Assembly: GCF_030704535.1 (NCBI RefSeq)
Contig: NC_081808.1
Coordinates: 20,897,501 to 20,961,500, forward strand
Length of the DNA stretch: 64,000 bases
Direction: 5' to 3'
Source: Vitis vinifera
Lineage: Eukaryota; Streptophyta; Magnoliopsida; Vitales; Vitaceae
How positions within the stretch are numbered: the stretch's first letter is position 1; each line of letters opens with the position of its first letter. Below the pieces are notes generated by a model. It did no database searches. It saw nothing but the letters and a program-made list of their open reading frames with translations, and was not told where the DNA came from. This document shows positions 38,191 through 49,890 of the stretch, in pieces. Made by a program: the position numbers and the translations under genes.

Positions 38191-39731
38191 GAAACCTGGA
38201 TTTTTCTTTTTTTGTCTTTTCCTTTTCTTTTTTTTTCCCACCAAAGCTTGAATATTTACAAGGCAAGAATTAAATAATTGTTAAAAAAGTCTTGGTTTCT
38301 TATCATATGAAGCAAAGAATTAAATATGGTGGGTAGTAGATGGATCAGCTTTATGATCTCACGTTTGAAAGGGTTTTGTAGGGGGGCTGCTTGAAAAGTT
38401 GGGAAGCCATTGAAAAGGAAGTCCATTGCTATAACATAGAGTGACTTGACAACTTCATGTGGTATACATCTGCCACGTTACTTAATTTTTATTCCATTGG
38501 CTACGAAAATGCTACAACACTGAGAAGATTTGAAGTTATCACTTCCCGTAATGACGTCGTAGTGATGAAAAACCACGCAACGTTTTCAATGACCATAAAC
38601 CTTATCTTAGATGTTAAGGATAATCATTGATTTAATCAAATTATGATTTCGATGTGGAAAAGAATTATTTTAAAAGGAAGCAACTACATATACATATATA
38701 TATATAGAGGGTGAAATGAAACCGTCAATGGTTCCAATGTCTAACCAAGAAAATGACTGTTAAGGTCTGGCATCAAATCTCTCACCATCCGCTTCTTATA
38801 CCCAGGTTTTACTTAGTATTTTCCCAAAGGATGGAGGAGAAAGGTGGGAGAGAAAGTGCTTATTGTGGAAAGGGTCTATGGTTTTCATTAGCTTATTTTG
38901 TACTTAAATTGATGTGAACTCATTTCTATTTTTAATGAAAAAAAATTTTACTTTCCCTGTCACGATTGCATTACCGTTTTACTAGATAATTGACTTTTTT
39001 ACCATAATCAATCACTAACATTTGACCTGGGGTTGGTATTAGGCCAGAAAATTAATGTAAAAAATTAGAAATTGTTGAAAATTTGCAGTCATCTAGAAGG
39101 GACCAAAGTGAGCGACAACATACAACGAAGCCAAAAAACAAAACAATGAATGCAATAAACAGTCCACAAAATCAGCTGACCATTTGCTTGCTTTCTCATG
39201 GTTGTATTTTACAGAACCCGATTTTTTATTTTTTTTATTTTTAAATGGAAAATTTCAATGCAAGAAGGAAAAATTGACTTGTCAAGACTGAAGAGCGTCA
39301 CACTTTACGTTAGGCATATTGGTTTATTACAAAGAAAGACTTTTTTTGTGTAGAAGAAAAAGCAACTTTTTTAATTTCTAACTTTAGAATTTTTTTTTAA
39401 TGACGTCATAATTTTATAGAAATTAAAGAAAAAGGTTAAAATAATTTAAATTATATTTATTTTTATTTTCAGAATTTGAAGACAAGAAAAGAAAAAAGTA
39501 CAAAATTATTTCTGTGTTCATCATATGTTGGAGAAAAGACAGAGATCATGGATCCTAAAGCTGAATAAATACTCGTACGTGAATGAGATAAATATACACG
39601 GCGTGTGCACAAGAGCCTACGACCAGCCCCCAGGAATTTAAAAAGGGAAATATAAATTAAAATAAAGAACAGTGTCCAGTGAGATAACGCATGGTTTGGC
39701 CGGTTGTGGAAACATGCTCACAAAAATTGTG
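38191..39731. other. Proximal upstream region of the P450 gene
   Basis: AT-rich sequence without genes. It must contain much of the P450 promoter. I did not find an unambiguous AC-element (ACC[T/A]ACC) by reading. Confidence 0.4.
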
Positions 39732-39739
39732 TATAAAAG
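39732..39739 (+). promoter_or_regulatory. TATA box of the CYP84A-like gene
   Basis: TATAAAAG lies 79 bases before the start codon and implies a 5' leader of about 50 bases. Confidence 0.7.
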
Positions 39740-39817
39740 CCCGTTACATATCTACCCAAAACTAGCAACATCCTTTGAGTTGCAGAGTTGACACACACGG
39801 GGAGTGAAGGAGAAGCC

Positions 39818-41528
39818 ATGGATTCTATTATGGAAGGTTTGCAACCTTTGCAAATGACACTCTTATTCATTATTCCTTTAATCCTCTTGTTGGGTCTAGT
39901 TTCCCGGCTTCGCCGGAGGCGACCATACCCGCCTGGGCCCAAGGGTTTACCGTTGATCGGGAGTATGAATATGATGGACCAGTTAACTCACCGGGGACTG
40001 GCGAAAATCGCCAAGCAATATGGTGGTATTTTTCACCTTCGGATGGGTTATTTGCATATGGTGGGGGTTTCATCACCTGACATAGCTCGCCAGGTTCTGC
40101 AAGTTCAGGACAACATCTTCTCCAACCGTCCGGCCACCATAGCTATTAGCTACCTCACCTACGACAGAGCCGACATGGCCTTCGCTCACTACGGCCCATT
40201 CTGGCGTCAGATGAGGAAGCTTTGTGTTATGAAGCTCTTCAGCCGCAAACGGGCGGAGTCATGGGAGTCCGTACGAGAAGAGGTTGAGTCGACGGTCCGG
40301 ACGGTGGCGAGCAGCATCGGGTCCCCTGTTAACATCGGAGAGTTGGTGTTCACACTCACTAAGAATATCATATACCGGGCTGCGTTCGGGACGAGCTCAA
40401 AGGAAGGCCAGGACGAGTTCATATCTATTTTACAGGAGTTCTCTAAACTGTTTGGTGCTTTCAATATCGCTGATTTCATCCCTTGGCTCAGCTGGGTCGA
40501 TCCACAAGGACTCAACGCCAGACTCGCTAAGGCACGTAAATCGCTAGATGGTTTCATCGACGACATCATCGACGATCACATGCAAAAGAAGAAGTTGAAT
40601 AACGACTCAGATGAAGTCGACACGGACATGGTGGATGACTTACTGGCTTTTTACAGTGAAGAGGCTAAAGTCAACGAGTCCGAAGATTTACAGAACGCCA
40701 TCGAACTCACCAGAGATAACATTAAAGCTATCATCATGGTAAGGATGAAACTCACATACAACAAATTTTGCCATCTTTCACGCTTAAGAACATTTTCCAG
40801 AATTCAATTTCTACTATTGCGAGTTTCTTACTTGCAACCTGATAAAAAGAGCCACCTGTTCTATTCTAGGTTTTGACAAGTCGATGTGATATTATATATT
40901 TCAGGACGTTATGTTCGGTGGTACAGAGACTGTGGCGTCTGCAATAGAGTGGGCCATGGCAGAGATGATGAAAAGCCCAGAAGATCTCAAGAAAGTTCAA
41001 CAGGAACTCGCCGACGTCGTGGGTCTGAACCGAAGAGTAGAAGAGAGCGACCTCGAGAAGCTGACATACCTCAAGTGTGTATTGAAGGAGACTCTCCGAC
41101 TCCACCCACCTATTCCACTGCTCCTCCATGAGACCGCCGAGGACGCCGAAGTCGCCGGATACCACATTCCGGCGAGATCAAGGGTGATGATCAACGCCTG
41201 GGCTATAGGCAGAGACAAGAACTCGTGGGACGAACCAGAGACGTTCAAGCCTTCAAGGTTTCTCAAAGCGGGCGTACCCGATTTCAAAGGAAGCAATTTC
41301 GAGTTTATTCCATTTGGATCGGGTCGCCGTTCGTGCCCGGGAATGCAACTCGGACTCTACGCTCTTGAGTTGGCCGTGGTGCACCTTCTCCACTGCTTCA
41401 CGTGGGAGTTGCCTGACGGCATGAAACCCAGTGAACTCGACATGGGCGACGTGTTCGGACTCACTGCGCCAAGAGCGACTCGACTCGTTGCGGTACCGAG
41501 TCCTCGCTTAGAGTGTCCTCTTTCTTGA
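39818..41528 (+). CDS. F5H: Ferulate / coniferaldehyde 5-hydroxylase (CYP84A cytochrome P450)
   Basis: Two exons, 39818-40738 and 40905-41528, joined in phase 0 across a 166-base intron, encode 514 residues; the Arabidopsis enzyme has 520. The order is: N-terminal membrane anchor (about 13-28), basic RLRRRR stop-transfer, hinge PPGPKGLPLIGS (38-49), C-helix FWRQMRKLCVMKLFS, I-helix MFGGTETVASAIEW (310-323), ExxR within KETLRLHPP (369-372), a PERF-equivalent FKPSRF, and the heme loop FIPFGSGRRSCPGM with ligand Cys451. Family members sit on the ER face and 5-hydroxylate coniferaldehyde, coniferyl alcohol or ferulate with NADPH-P450 reductase, directing lignin toward syringyl units. The ATG in gaagccATGG is chosen because the anchor follows it. 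All key residues are present, so the gene looks functional. Assignment to CYP84A is by recognition, not alignment. Confidence 0.93.
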
Positions 41529-41735
41529 TCAAGATCATGGAGGGACTGTTTGGGGGTGATCCATAAATACTAGGGCAATGATACAGTGAAGGGTGAAAAT
41601 ATGCATGGATTTTGCTTCATGAATTGGGAGAAGAAGCCCCAAAAAATAATTGAAGGGAGATGGGCAAATATGAGAATTTGATTTCTCTTTCTTTATTGTT
41701 GATGTTGAACAGGAGATTTGTATTGTTAATCATCA

Positions 41736-41741
41736 AATAAA
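41736..41741 (+). terminator. Probable poly(A) signal AATAAA of the CYP84A-like gene
   Basis: The canonical hexamer lies about 205 bases after the stop codon, inside a T-rich 3' region. Confidence 0.45.
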
Positions 41742-42176
41742 AATTATATTAAAAAGAATTTCACTTGGATTAAGGAACAAAAATTGTTGCATATATTCTT
41801 GGTGTGGTTATTTTCTTCTCACATCTCAATGGAAGTGGATCTTGTAGTTGTAGGCTTGTAGCCCATGAAAATAAGGCACTGAGGTAGAATAAATAGACCG
41901 TAGGCAAGTGTAGGGTGACACCTGAGGGGCCACATATAAAAACAGAAAAAGAAAGGTATTCTTATATTTCCTTGCATCTTCCTCTCTTCTCTTCTTTTGG
42001 TGGCAGCTGCAGATTATGGCAATGAATATGGACCCAGATTATCACATTGTAGTGCTGTGACATAAATGGAGATGGGAGAGGAAGGTCTAGTCAGCTAATA
42101 TTAATGTTGAAGGTGGGGGAGATGGAATTTGGGACATGAATCCTTTTGCTTTGTTTTCTAGTGATTTAATTATGAT

Positions 42177-42205
42177 GGAGAGGAGAGGAGAGGAGAGGAG
42201 AGGAG
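42177..42205 (+). repeat. (GGAGA)n microsatellite
   Basis: About six head-to-tail copies of ggaga end at gcgtgtggg. Confidence 0.9.
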
Positions 42206-42767
42206 CGTGTGGGTTAAGGTTCTTTGTCATCTCAGCATATCTCCTAAGAGTTACTCTATTTTCACTCGACGATAACATTTAAAGTATAAGAAAGTGAATA
42301 GGGAGTCGGGCATTGAGTCCATGGTGTTTTTTTGTCTCTTTCATTATTTTCTTCCTTTTTTTTCATTTTTTTTTGCATACGTGAGCTAGAGATTTGGGTA
42401 GAAGTAGAACCATAGGGGGAGGGGTTGTTCATTTTGGTGTAAATAACGATGCTTGGGACACAGGTGAATGACAACATTCTGGACGCTCTTTCCCCAGATA
42501 TTACAAATTTTATTAGTCCACCCAACAGACTATTTAGTTGATATCCAAAAGTAATAATTTGAAGGGCAAAATCAGCGCATACAAAATTTAGAATACATCT
42601 TATACAAGATAAAGTAATACAACAATTCTTCGCATTGAGGTGGCTATGTGGCCATACCAACGTGGGTACATCTCAAGCTGAATCAAAAATATTTTAACAA
42701 AGCGACCACAAGGCAAAGAAGTGCATTCAACATAGACCTGGCTTGAAATTTTCTTGGTAAAATAGCA

Positions 42768-42803
42768 ATAACAACAACAACAACAACAACAATAATAATA
42801 ATA
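42768..42803 (+). repeat. (AAC)n(AAT)n microsatellite
   Basis: An AAC array passes directly into AAT units, a compound trinucleotide repeat. Confidence 0.9.
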
Positions 42804-42929
42804 GATGAATCAAAAATATATGTTGACAAAAAGACTAGACTAAATTATTATAATAAAAGGGAAAAGATATGATTACATTTGGATGCAACAAGAAATGATT
42901 CTTAGAAATTTTATGATTACATTGGTTGC

Positions 42930-43400
42930 ATGAAGTCCATACTTGGAATTTTGCATTAAATATTTAAAAAAAATATCTAAACCTAAACCAATTGTTTAGT
43001 TTCATTGAAATGTAATATCTCAACTTAGTTTACACAGATACCATTTAAGTTAAAAATCAAAACCTATTGTTTAGTTTCATTGAGATGTAATATCTCAGCT
43101 TAGTTTATGCAAATACCATTTAAGTTGTTTGTTCCCAATTATCCAGGTGCCTTTTAAGTTGTTTATTCCAAATTCGGTATAAGTTTCCATTTTTTCTTTA
43201 TGAAGCTCATACTTGAAATTTTGTATTGAACATTATTTAAAAAAAAAAAACAAAACAAAACCTAAACCGATTATTCAATTTCATTGAGAAGTAATATCTC
43301 AACTTAGTTTCATAATTTTCATTACTATTTCAATTTATAATGTTGGGTTTCGGTTATGTAGGTGCCATTGAAGTTGCTTAATTCAGACTTTTTTTTTTTT
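42930..43400 (+). repeat. Imperfect tandem repeats, three units
   Basis: The phrase tttcattga-a-gtaatatctca followed by cttagttt occurs near 43010, 43080 and 43285. It is each time preceded by an aaaccta or cctaaacc block. A longer unit starting tgaag-tcatacttg-aatttt is present at about 42936 and 43201. The repeats are diverged and non-coding. Confidence 0.65.
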
Positions 43401-43924
43401 GAATAAAAATATAAATAAGTTTTTTGCATGAATTAAATAGGACTAATGAGGACCATCACTCTATAATGACAAATATACAAGAGCGAAATCTATTCTTAGT
43501 TGGTGTTCTTTCCTCTTCCATTCTCTCTTCCCTTTTCTAATGTGCAATCTGTAGACTATTCTATGAGGTAATATGCAAAGAGAGCAAGAATGCAGCCTAC
43601 TTGTTTACTTATAATATTCTTGTTCCAATGCAAACCATAGTAGCAAATAAGAAAAAAAAACAAAACAAAACTAACATAAGAAATAATAAAAATTCAGGGC
43701 AAATAAGAAAAAGAATAAGACTAACATAAGAAACAAGAAAATGTTAGGTTTGATAATCATACGCCTTTCAGCCACATTAAAAACGGTGGCAAATGTGTTC
43801 TTTTCTTTTCCAGTTTACAATAATAGCAAATAAGAAAAGAACAAGACCAATAAAAAGAAATAAAAAAATTCAAGGCTGATAGTCATACCCCTTTTGCAAT
43901 GCCCTAAAAAATCAATACCATATA
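43401..43924. repeat. A-rich imperfect repeats downstream of FMP32-like copy 1
   Basis: The motif agcaaataagaaaa occurs three times (about 43639, 43698 in shorter form, 43815), with actaacataagaaa between. A TA run precedes the 3' end of the gene at 43919. No gene. Confidence 0.5.
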
Positions 43925-43962
43925 TATATATATATTTCTAATGGCAAGATTTGCTAAACTTC

Positions 43963-46900
43963 TTACATCAAGATGCGAATCACAGCAAGACCCACAGCTG
44001 AAATAGAAACAAGGGTACCTATGCAGTATTTTATCACATCGTACTTTGCAGCTTCCAACTGAGCCCTTAGTGCATGAATTTCCTAGGATTAAGAAAAAGA
44101 AGACAACCCGAAAACACTTTAGAAAACAAAAACAAAGATTGAACCTCATAGATATCCAAGTAATGAAAAACACTTCTCAACTACACTTATGATACTCACC
44201 CGATCTAGTTTGTTAGTGAGGCTAGTGGTTTCTGCATTCTGATTTGCTAACTCATCCCGTATCCTCCTAATGATGAATAGTAAGTAATGATACATTCAGT
44301 AACAAAGATATCTATCTAACTGAAACATAAACCTATCATACTTAAGAAACAATTTATATAGTTTGTTTTCCTTACCCCCTTTCAAGATTCAAATCTAAAC
44401 GTAGTCCAGCAGTCACTTTGTCAATTTCATACCTGTGTTACAATGCATGTCATTGTCCTATGAAGAAGTGTAAAAAATACATATTCTTACATCATATGAG
44501 GAAAAAATTGTTGCAAAGTATTTATGTGAAACCAGACCTTAGTTCACTACGCATCTTTTCTATATCACTTCGAAGTTTCTCAGTTTCATGTTGCAAGAGA
44601 GAAAAATGATGTCCCTACATTTGTTGAGACAGAGTCAAAATACTTGACATTGAACTGCTACTATAGTTTAAATGAAAAAACAATTAAGAAGATCTAGTTT
44701 TACAAAATAAATAATGCAAATAAAAGAAAATTGATGATTGTTGGCCGATACACCTAAAAAGTAACTATCCACCATCCATTAAAAAAAAGGGTTAAAAGGA
44801 GTTATCCATAAAATTAAAGTGGATGCATGAGGTGTAAGGCTGTTTGTCGAAACAACATATCAAAAATTAAAGTAAATTAAAGTGGATGCATGAGGTGAAA
44901 ATTGGTTGTCCACCGAAACAACATATTAATAAAATTTTAACTAAAGTGAAAGTGCTATGTGGATCAATCACAAGACAAGAAAACCACACGCTAAATTATG
45001 AAAGCATTTGTGAGAACTAAGGATAAAAAAAAAAAATTGAGGAAATATATAAAAGTTGGGTACTGTTGTTATTTGAAAAGGAATTAGCTTTTTATATCAA
45101 TGGCTAACAATAAAACTCAGCAGAAAAAACAAGTTGATATCAGCAACCATGCCATCATACATGACTATATACATATGCATTTTTAAAAGTTAATGAAAGA
45201 TCAAAGATAACTAGATAACTAGATAACTACGAAAACACAGTGGCCACCCTGACTTTGACCACTTTCTGCTCATTAGTGCTTAACCCTGTTGCTTGCTAAT
45301 TGCCCAACACTCAATAACCTTGCTTTTTGCTTTAACAATTTGTTATCAGCAACTGTGCCATGATACATGGCTATATATAAGCATTTTCAAAAATTGAGGA
45401 AGTAGCCATGAACACACAGAGGCAAGCCTGACTTTGATTGCTTTCTACTCACTGGTGCTTAACCCTGTTGCCAGCCGGTTGCCTCACACTAAACAACCTT
45501 GCTCTTTTCATTATTGTTGAATGGACAAGAATAACATTAGATCATCACTAGGCAGAAAAACCTAAATTGAGGTCTTTTAAGTTACGGAGCATATGAAAAA
45601 GGGTAGTTTTGTAATCTTTTCAACAGTAGTTTTTCAAACTAAAAATAAAGCACTTTAATGTGTGGACCTCTATTCCTAATAGGCGGCAGTTGATTACATG
45701 AATTATGACACACAACAAGTGCACTACTTTATAAGATCTGTATAAAAGCATTTGTTACATGCTAAAGGTGCATTCTCTTATCATCAGAAACCATAATCTT
45801 TACTACAGAAAGAAACTAAATTTGAACAACATCAACACAATTAATCAGTATAATAATGAAGTCAAATACCACTGGTTGTATCTCAATAACACTAATTATT
45901 TCTTTCACTACAAATGTAATTACAAATATTGTGACAAAGATGCAAGGTTTATAGAGGTAATAAACGTCTTAACGTTTTATCTTACAATGCTATGATATCA
46001 TCATCACAAATAATCCTAAAATTTGGTCCAACAGGAAATACATTAAAAATGTTATGTGATGATCTGGAACTAAATAATTTCCCTATAACACCAGAAACAA
46101 TGCTCAACCAATAGATTTTGAAAGAGGATACAGAATACCATTCCAGAATAGATATACAGTCATGAAAAAGGTTATCACTTGCTAAATAAGCCAGTACCTG
46201 AGAGCTTTCAACTTCAGATTTGAATTTGGACAAATTGGATTCTTGAGTCATTTCAATCTGTAGGCAACATCAATGCATGTGAATTAACAATACCAAAAAA
46301 TGAAATTTAACATCATAATTATAAAAACCTAAAGCTGTTGACATGTCTCATATATGAACATGGAGCATAACAAGCCATGGACCTACAGGCACCCCAGAAT
46401 CAATAAACCTTACTTTCTGTATTTCGCCCTTAGAAACCAAGGACTGAGCCACATTCTCCAAACTGTCATTCAAGACTTCAGTTATGGTAGATGTTATGGC
46501 CTCAGCATGTTTTGACGGTATGCCCTGAGCTTCTAATTTCCTAACCTGAGACAAGACACCATATCATTAGCAATTCTCGAATTCCATCCGAGATTAAACT
46601 CTATGCTTAATTTGGTTGCAGAGAAGTAATAGAAATTACATTCTTGAATCATATAACTTTTCTTTAGTTGTGATACTAGAAAATAAAATCTACACTGAAA
46701 AATGAGCCTAGTTCTGATTTCCATAATTCTTGGAAATATAATTTAAATATCATTTTTTTCTTTTCTAGGAAAACGAAACTGCAAATCAAGACTATAACTA
46801 AAAACTGAAACAGCAAAAAAAATATGAATATAATTACCAGAGCCAATGTGTCAACTAGGAACAATCGCCCTCCATTAGACTTCACGAACTGAGAAAACGG

Positions 46901-47080
46901 CCTATAATCAGATCTTCTGCAATATCCAGAAGGCGAAGAAAAAGAAGATAAAAAAGCTAAGAACTGGATCGTATTCGATTTCCCCTCCACACTAAATGCT
47001 TTGAAGTTGTTGAGAGCAGTCCCGATTCCTGAAACCTTCCCAATTTTCCCGGCGTACCTACAAGCCGCAAATGCGGCCAT
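43963..47080 (-). CDS. Mitochondrial DUF1640 / FMP32-like coiled-coil protein, copy 1
   Basis: Seven exons on the minus strand: 47080-46838, 46545-46414, 46257-46198, 44614-44538, 44432-44376, 44266-44200 and 44082-43963. They sum to 756 bases, that is 251 residues. All introns have GT-AG ends and phases agree. The start is the first ATG (MAAFAACRYAGKIG); upstream in-frame codons offer no ATG. Residues 1-50 are basic and Ser-rich, a probable mitochondrial presequence. FLVDTLALVRKLEAQGIPS begins the conserved region. A long coiled coil (about 85-222) follows, then one membrane helix near the C-terminus (YCIGTLVSISAVGLAVIRI, about 231-249). This is the CCDC90/MCUR1/Fmp32 layout: inner-membrane proteins linked to respiratory-complex or calcium-uniporter function in other organisms. 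The plant role is unclear. Copy 1 has every splice site intact and is the better candidate for the working gene. Confidence 0.92.
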
Positions 47081-47515
47081 TCGATTCAGCAAGCGTACTC
47101 CAAATAATCTGCAAGCACAAAGCCCCAATTCACCCGAAACCCTAATGTATGAACTCAAGATTTGAAAGAAAAACTCGGATTCGGAGATCCTCTGCTACGG
47201 TTCTCACTTGATCGATTCTTTTACTAAGCTATGTTTGACGCCAAAAGTTGCGACGCCAGCTTTCTATTCATTGGGCAGTTTCTCCCCTACACGCCTATTA
47301 TTCCCTATTTTTCTCTTGTTTTCCCTTACAAGCAAAGTCGAAAACGGGTTTCCCTTCAGATCTTTTGCCACCCTGTCCACGTTGAAGCGTTGATAGGCTG
47401 GCAGTTGAGCCTCTATTGGGTTCATATCCACGGAGCTAGGTTTTGCAATGGGTCTTTTTGCGTAACCCGGCCCGCCGCACATCTATTGGGTCAGGTACTT
47501 CACTGGGATTCCGAA
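47081..47515. promoter_or_regulatory. Upstream region of FMP32-like copy 1, cut by an insertion
   Basis: About 435 bases between the start codon and the insertion are conserved with 53038-53462 of copy 2, and in part with the inverted fragment 49483-49886. The region includes the 5' leader. A plus-strand open frame here is a shadow. No TATA box was found. Confidence 0.5.
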
Positions 47516-48978
47516 GTGAGGATTGAAATGTTGAAAATTTTCGGCGAGCTTATCGGTCGATAGAAATTTCGGTAACTTTAAAAAATATCGCCGATATTTC
47601 GTCCTTTATCGACATTTTTACCGGTTTTTCGGAAAATTTCCCGATATTTCCTACCAGTCCAGCCCGCGCACAGGATACAAAATCTGTCCAATTTTTTTAA
47701 AAAAATACATAAGATGCTATTTGGTAATCTGATCATGATTTGCAGGCGAAGGTTGTGTTTTTCAGCCTGGCTCAAAAATCGTGGATTTAGGGTTCGTGAA
47801 ATTTAAATCCAATGGCATAAAAGCAAAGAGACCCTTAGAACAGATCCAGAAAACACAGGGAGAAAAAAAAAAAGGCACTTTTTTGGTTTTCCTTCGGGGT
47901 TTTGCATGGATTTTCTCGGAAATCAAACGAGGATGAATTTTCCCGGAAATAGAATGGGGGATGGATTTTCTCGGGAATCAAACAGGGGTTGCAAAAAAAA
48001 ATAATAATAATAATAACATGATTAGATTAGTACCTGCGAGGATTGAGAGTGGCAGAGGAAAATAGGGCCTTTTTAGGGATTCTCTCGTCTGGAGGGCAAC
48101 TTCAGAAAAGGGCTTCTTGATGCCCGAGTGAGTGAAGTGGGCGGCCCTTTTGATTTTTAGATTTAGTAGGAATAAAAATAAAAAATAAAAAGGAATTAAA
48201 TCATGAGAACAATTTTCCTCTCCCTATATAAATAATTATTAATTATCCATCTTTGGATTAAATCTCGGTTATTATCGGTGATTTTTATAAATTAAAATTA
48301 ATTTGATAATAAATTATTAATAATTATAGTTATTTAAATAAATTAATGTTAATAGAAAAAGTTATTATCACATATTTTTTAATAAAATTTTAGAAATTAA
48401 ATCTTAAATAAAATATTTTATATAAATTAATTTAATTTTTTATTTAAAATGTATTAAAATATGTTTTAATAAAAATATCTTAAAATTTTTTAAATAAATA
48501 TTGTTTTCAACAAGATGAGCTCCCTTCATCTCACAATATGATGAAATTACATCGATCTTCATTTTGATATCAAAGACTATTGCATTGTCATATATATTAT
48601 ATTTATGTATAAATTGTTTTTATTCAATAAAATCAAATATTTTTTTTAACTTAATTCTAACTTTATACACTTCCAAAATTCATATTTATTATTCTTCAAA
48701 TTCAAATATTGAATCTATCAATATATCTCTATCTACTGATGTTTTTCTTCTTGATCATATCTATATCAATTACACTTATAAAATAACTTTAAAATGTGTA
48801 TTCTTACTTATTTTATCATTTTTTTTGGAGTTTTTTCAAGCATTCCTATGAATTTTAAATAATTTTTACTCCACCGATATTTGTGAAAAAATATCCGTCC
48901 ATATTTCTCATATATTTCCAATATATTCATAAAATCGAAGTATCGATATATCCGTAATTATCGATATTTTCATTATTG
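47516..48978. mobile_element. 1.46 kb insertion, dispersed repeat member 3
   Basis: Present in unit 1 and absent at the matching point of unit 2. The flanks read ttccgaa (47509-47515) and ttccaaa (48979-48985), while the empty site in copy 2 has a single ttccgaa. A 7-9 bp target-site duplication is therefore likely. Both subterminal regions are rich in cgatat/atatcg text (cgccgatatttcg near 47589; tatcgatatatccg near 48942) in roughly inverted arrangement. No transposase frame is seen. Internal phrases resemble 8150-8510. A non-autonomous DNA element, possibly MULE- or hAT-like, is my inference. Confidence 0.7.
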
Positions 48979-49482
48979 TTCCAAAGGGATCAAAGAACTT
49001 TTTGAAAACTGCTAATGATTTGGAACGAACGAATTTGGTTTTATATCAACCTGCCGATCCTACTGGTTTATAAGAGAATTACAACTTTACCCTTCAACTT
49101 TTTGAATATCCCTTAAAAGCTTTCTATTAAACAACTCTTTCTTCGAACCACTGGTGTAACTTGGATCGTTTCCATTAATATGAACCAAATTCAACATTTT
49201 AATAAATTTTGAACAATCGCTTTCAATACTCAAATTAATCTTTGATTAAAGTTATTTCAACCCGAACTCAATTTGAGTTAGATTTTGCTCAAAATTCAAA
49301 TAATTTAACCCTAACTCAAACTCGATTAATGTTTTTATAATATTTATAAAACATATTATCTTATATAATAATATTAATTTTCCTTTTAGATTTTTAAGAA
49401 AAAAACATATCAAATTACCCAAGCCAAAAGCAAGGGTAACTTTGTTAATTTTGCATATCCAAGAGAAAGGTAAAACATGCAA
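48979..49482. other. Distal flank of duplication unit 1
   Basis: Collinear with 53463-53935 of unit 2 (gaactttttgaaaac, then ttataagaga-atacaacttt, then an AT-rich tail). No gene. Confidence 0.6.
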
Positions 49483-49886
49483 AAATAGAGAATAAAAGGC
49501 ATTTTAGGGGAAAAACTACCCAATGAATAGAAAGTCGAGGTCGCAATTTTTGGCGTCAAACATAGCTTAGTAAAATAATCAATCAAGTGAAAACCGTAGC
49601 AGAGGATCTCCGAGTCCGAGTTTTTCTTTTAAATTTTGAGTTCATACATTAGGGTTTTGGGTGAATTGGGGCTTCGTGCTTGCAGATTATTTGGAATACG
49701 CTTGCTGAATCGAATGACCACATTTGCGACTTGTAGGAGGTACGCCGGGAAAATTGGCACGGTTTCAGGAACCAGGACTACTCTCTACAAATTCAAAGCG
49801 TTTAGTGTGGGGGGGAAATTGAATACCACCTCTGCGATCCAGTTCTTAGCTTATTTATCTTCTTTTTCTTCGCCTTTTGGATTTTT
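49483..49886 (+). pseudogene. Inverted promoter plus exon-1 fragment of the FMP32-like gene
   Basis: On the plus strand this repeats, in reverse orientation to both full copies, about 150 bases of upstream region and most of exon 1. The ATG is at 49711 (MTTFATCRRYAGKIG). The frame runs to SSFSSPFG and breaks at the point matching residue 52-55 of the intact proteins, where a T-run begins. No other exons follow. Its end touches the 3' end of copy 2. It keeps the TSAIQFLA segment found in copy 2 but missing from copy 1, so it may derive from a copy-2-like ancestor. Alone it can encode only a truncated presequence. Confidence 0.85.
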
Positions 49887-49890
49887 TTTT

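Larger units (their letters stand above)
41742..42929. other. Intergenic with simple repeats, no gene
   Basis: Contains a five-base purine repeat (42177-42205) and an AAC/AAT array (42768-42803). Otherwise unremarkable. Confidence 0.5.
43925..49480. repeat. Large tandem duplication, unit 1 (carries FMP32-like copy 1)
   Basis: Collinear with 49891-53935: same seven exons, introns, 5' flank and distal AT-rich tail (aatttgagttagattt, then aagaaaaaaacatatcaaat). It is longer than unit 2 because of the 47516-48978 insertion. Confidence 0.88.

Noticed and set aside
47081-47158. Upstream extension of the FMP32-like protein (SSYIRVSGELGL...)
   Set aside because: It has no ATG in frame, and copy 2 has a stop in the same stretch. 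The conserved first ATG is at 47080 / 53037.
47208-47563. Plus-strand frames upstream of FMP32-like copy 1
   Set aside because: The same region in copy 2 has frameshifts in these frames and the sequence is the 5' flank of a minus-strand gene. No domain is visible.
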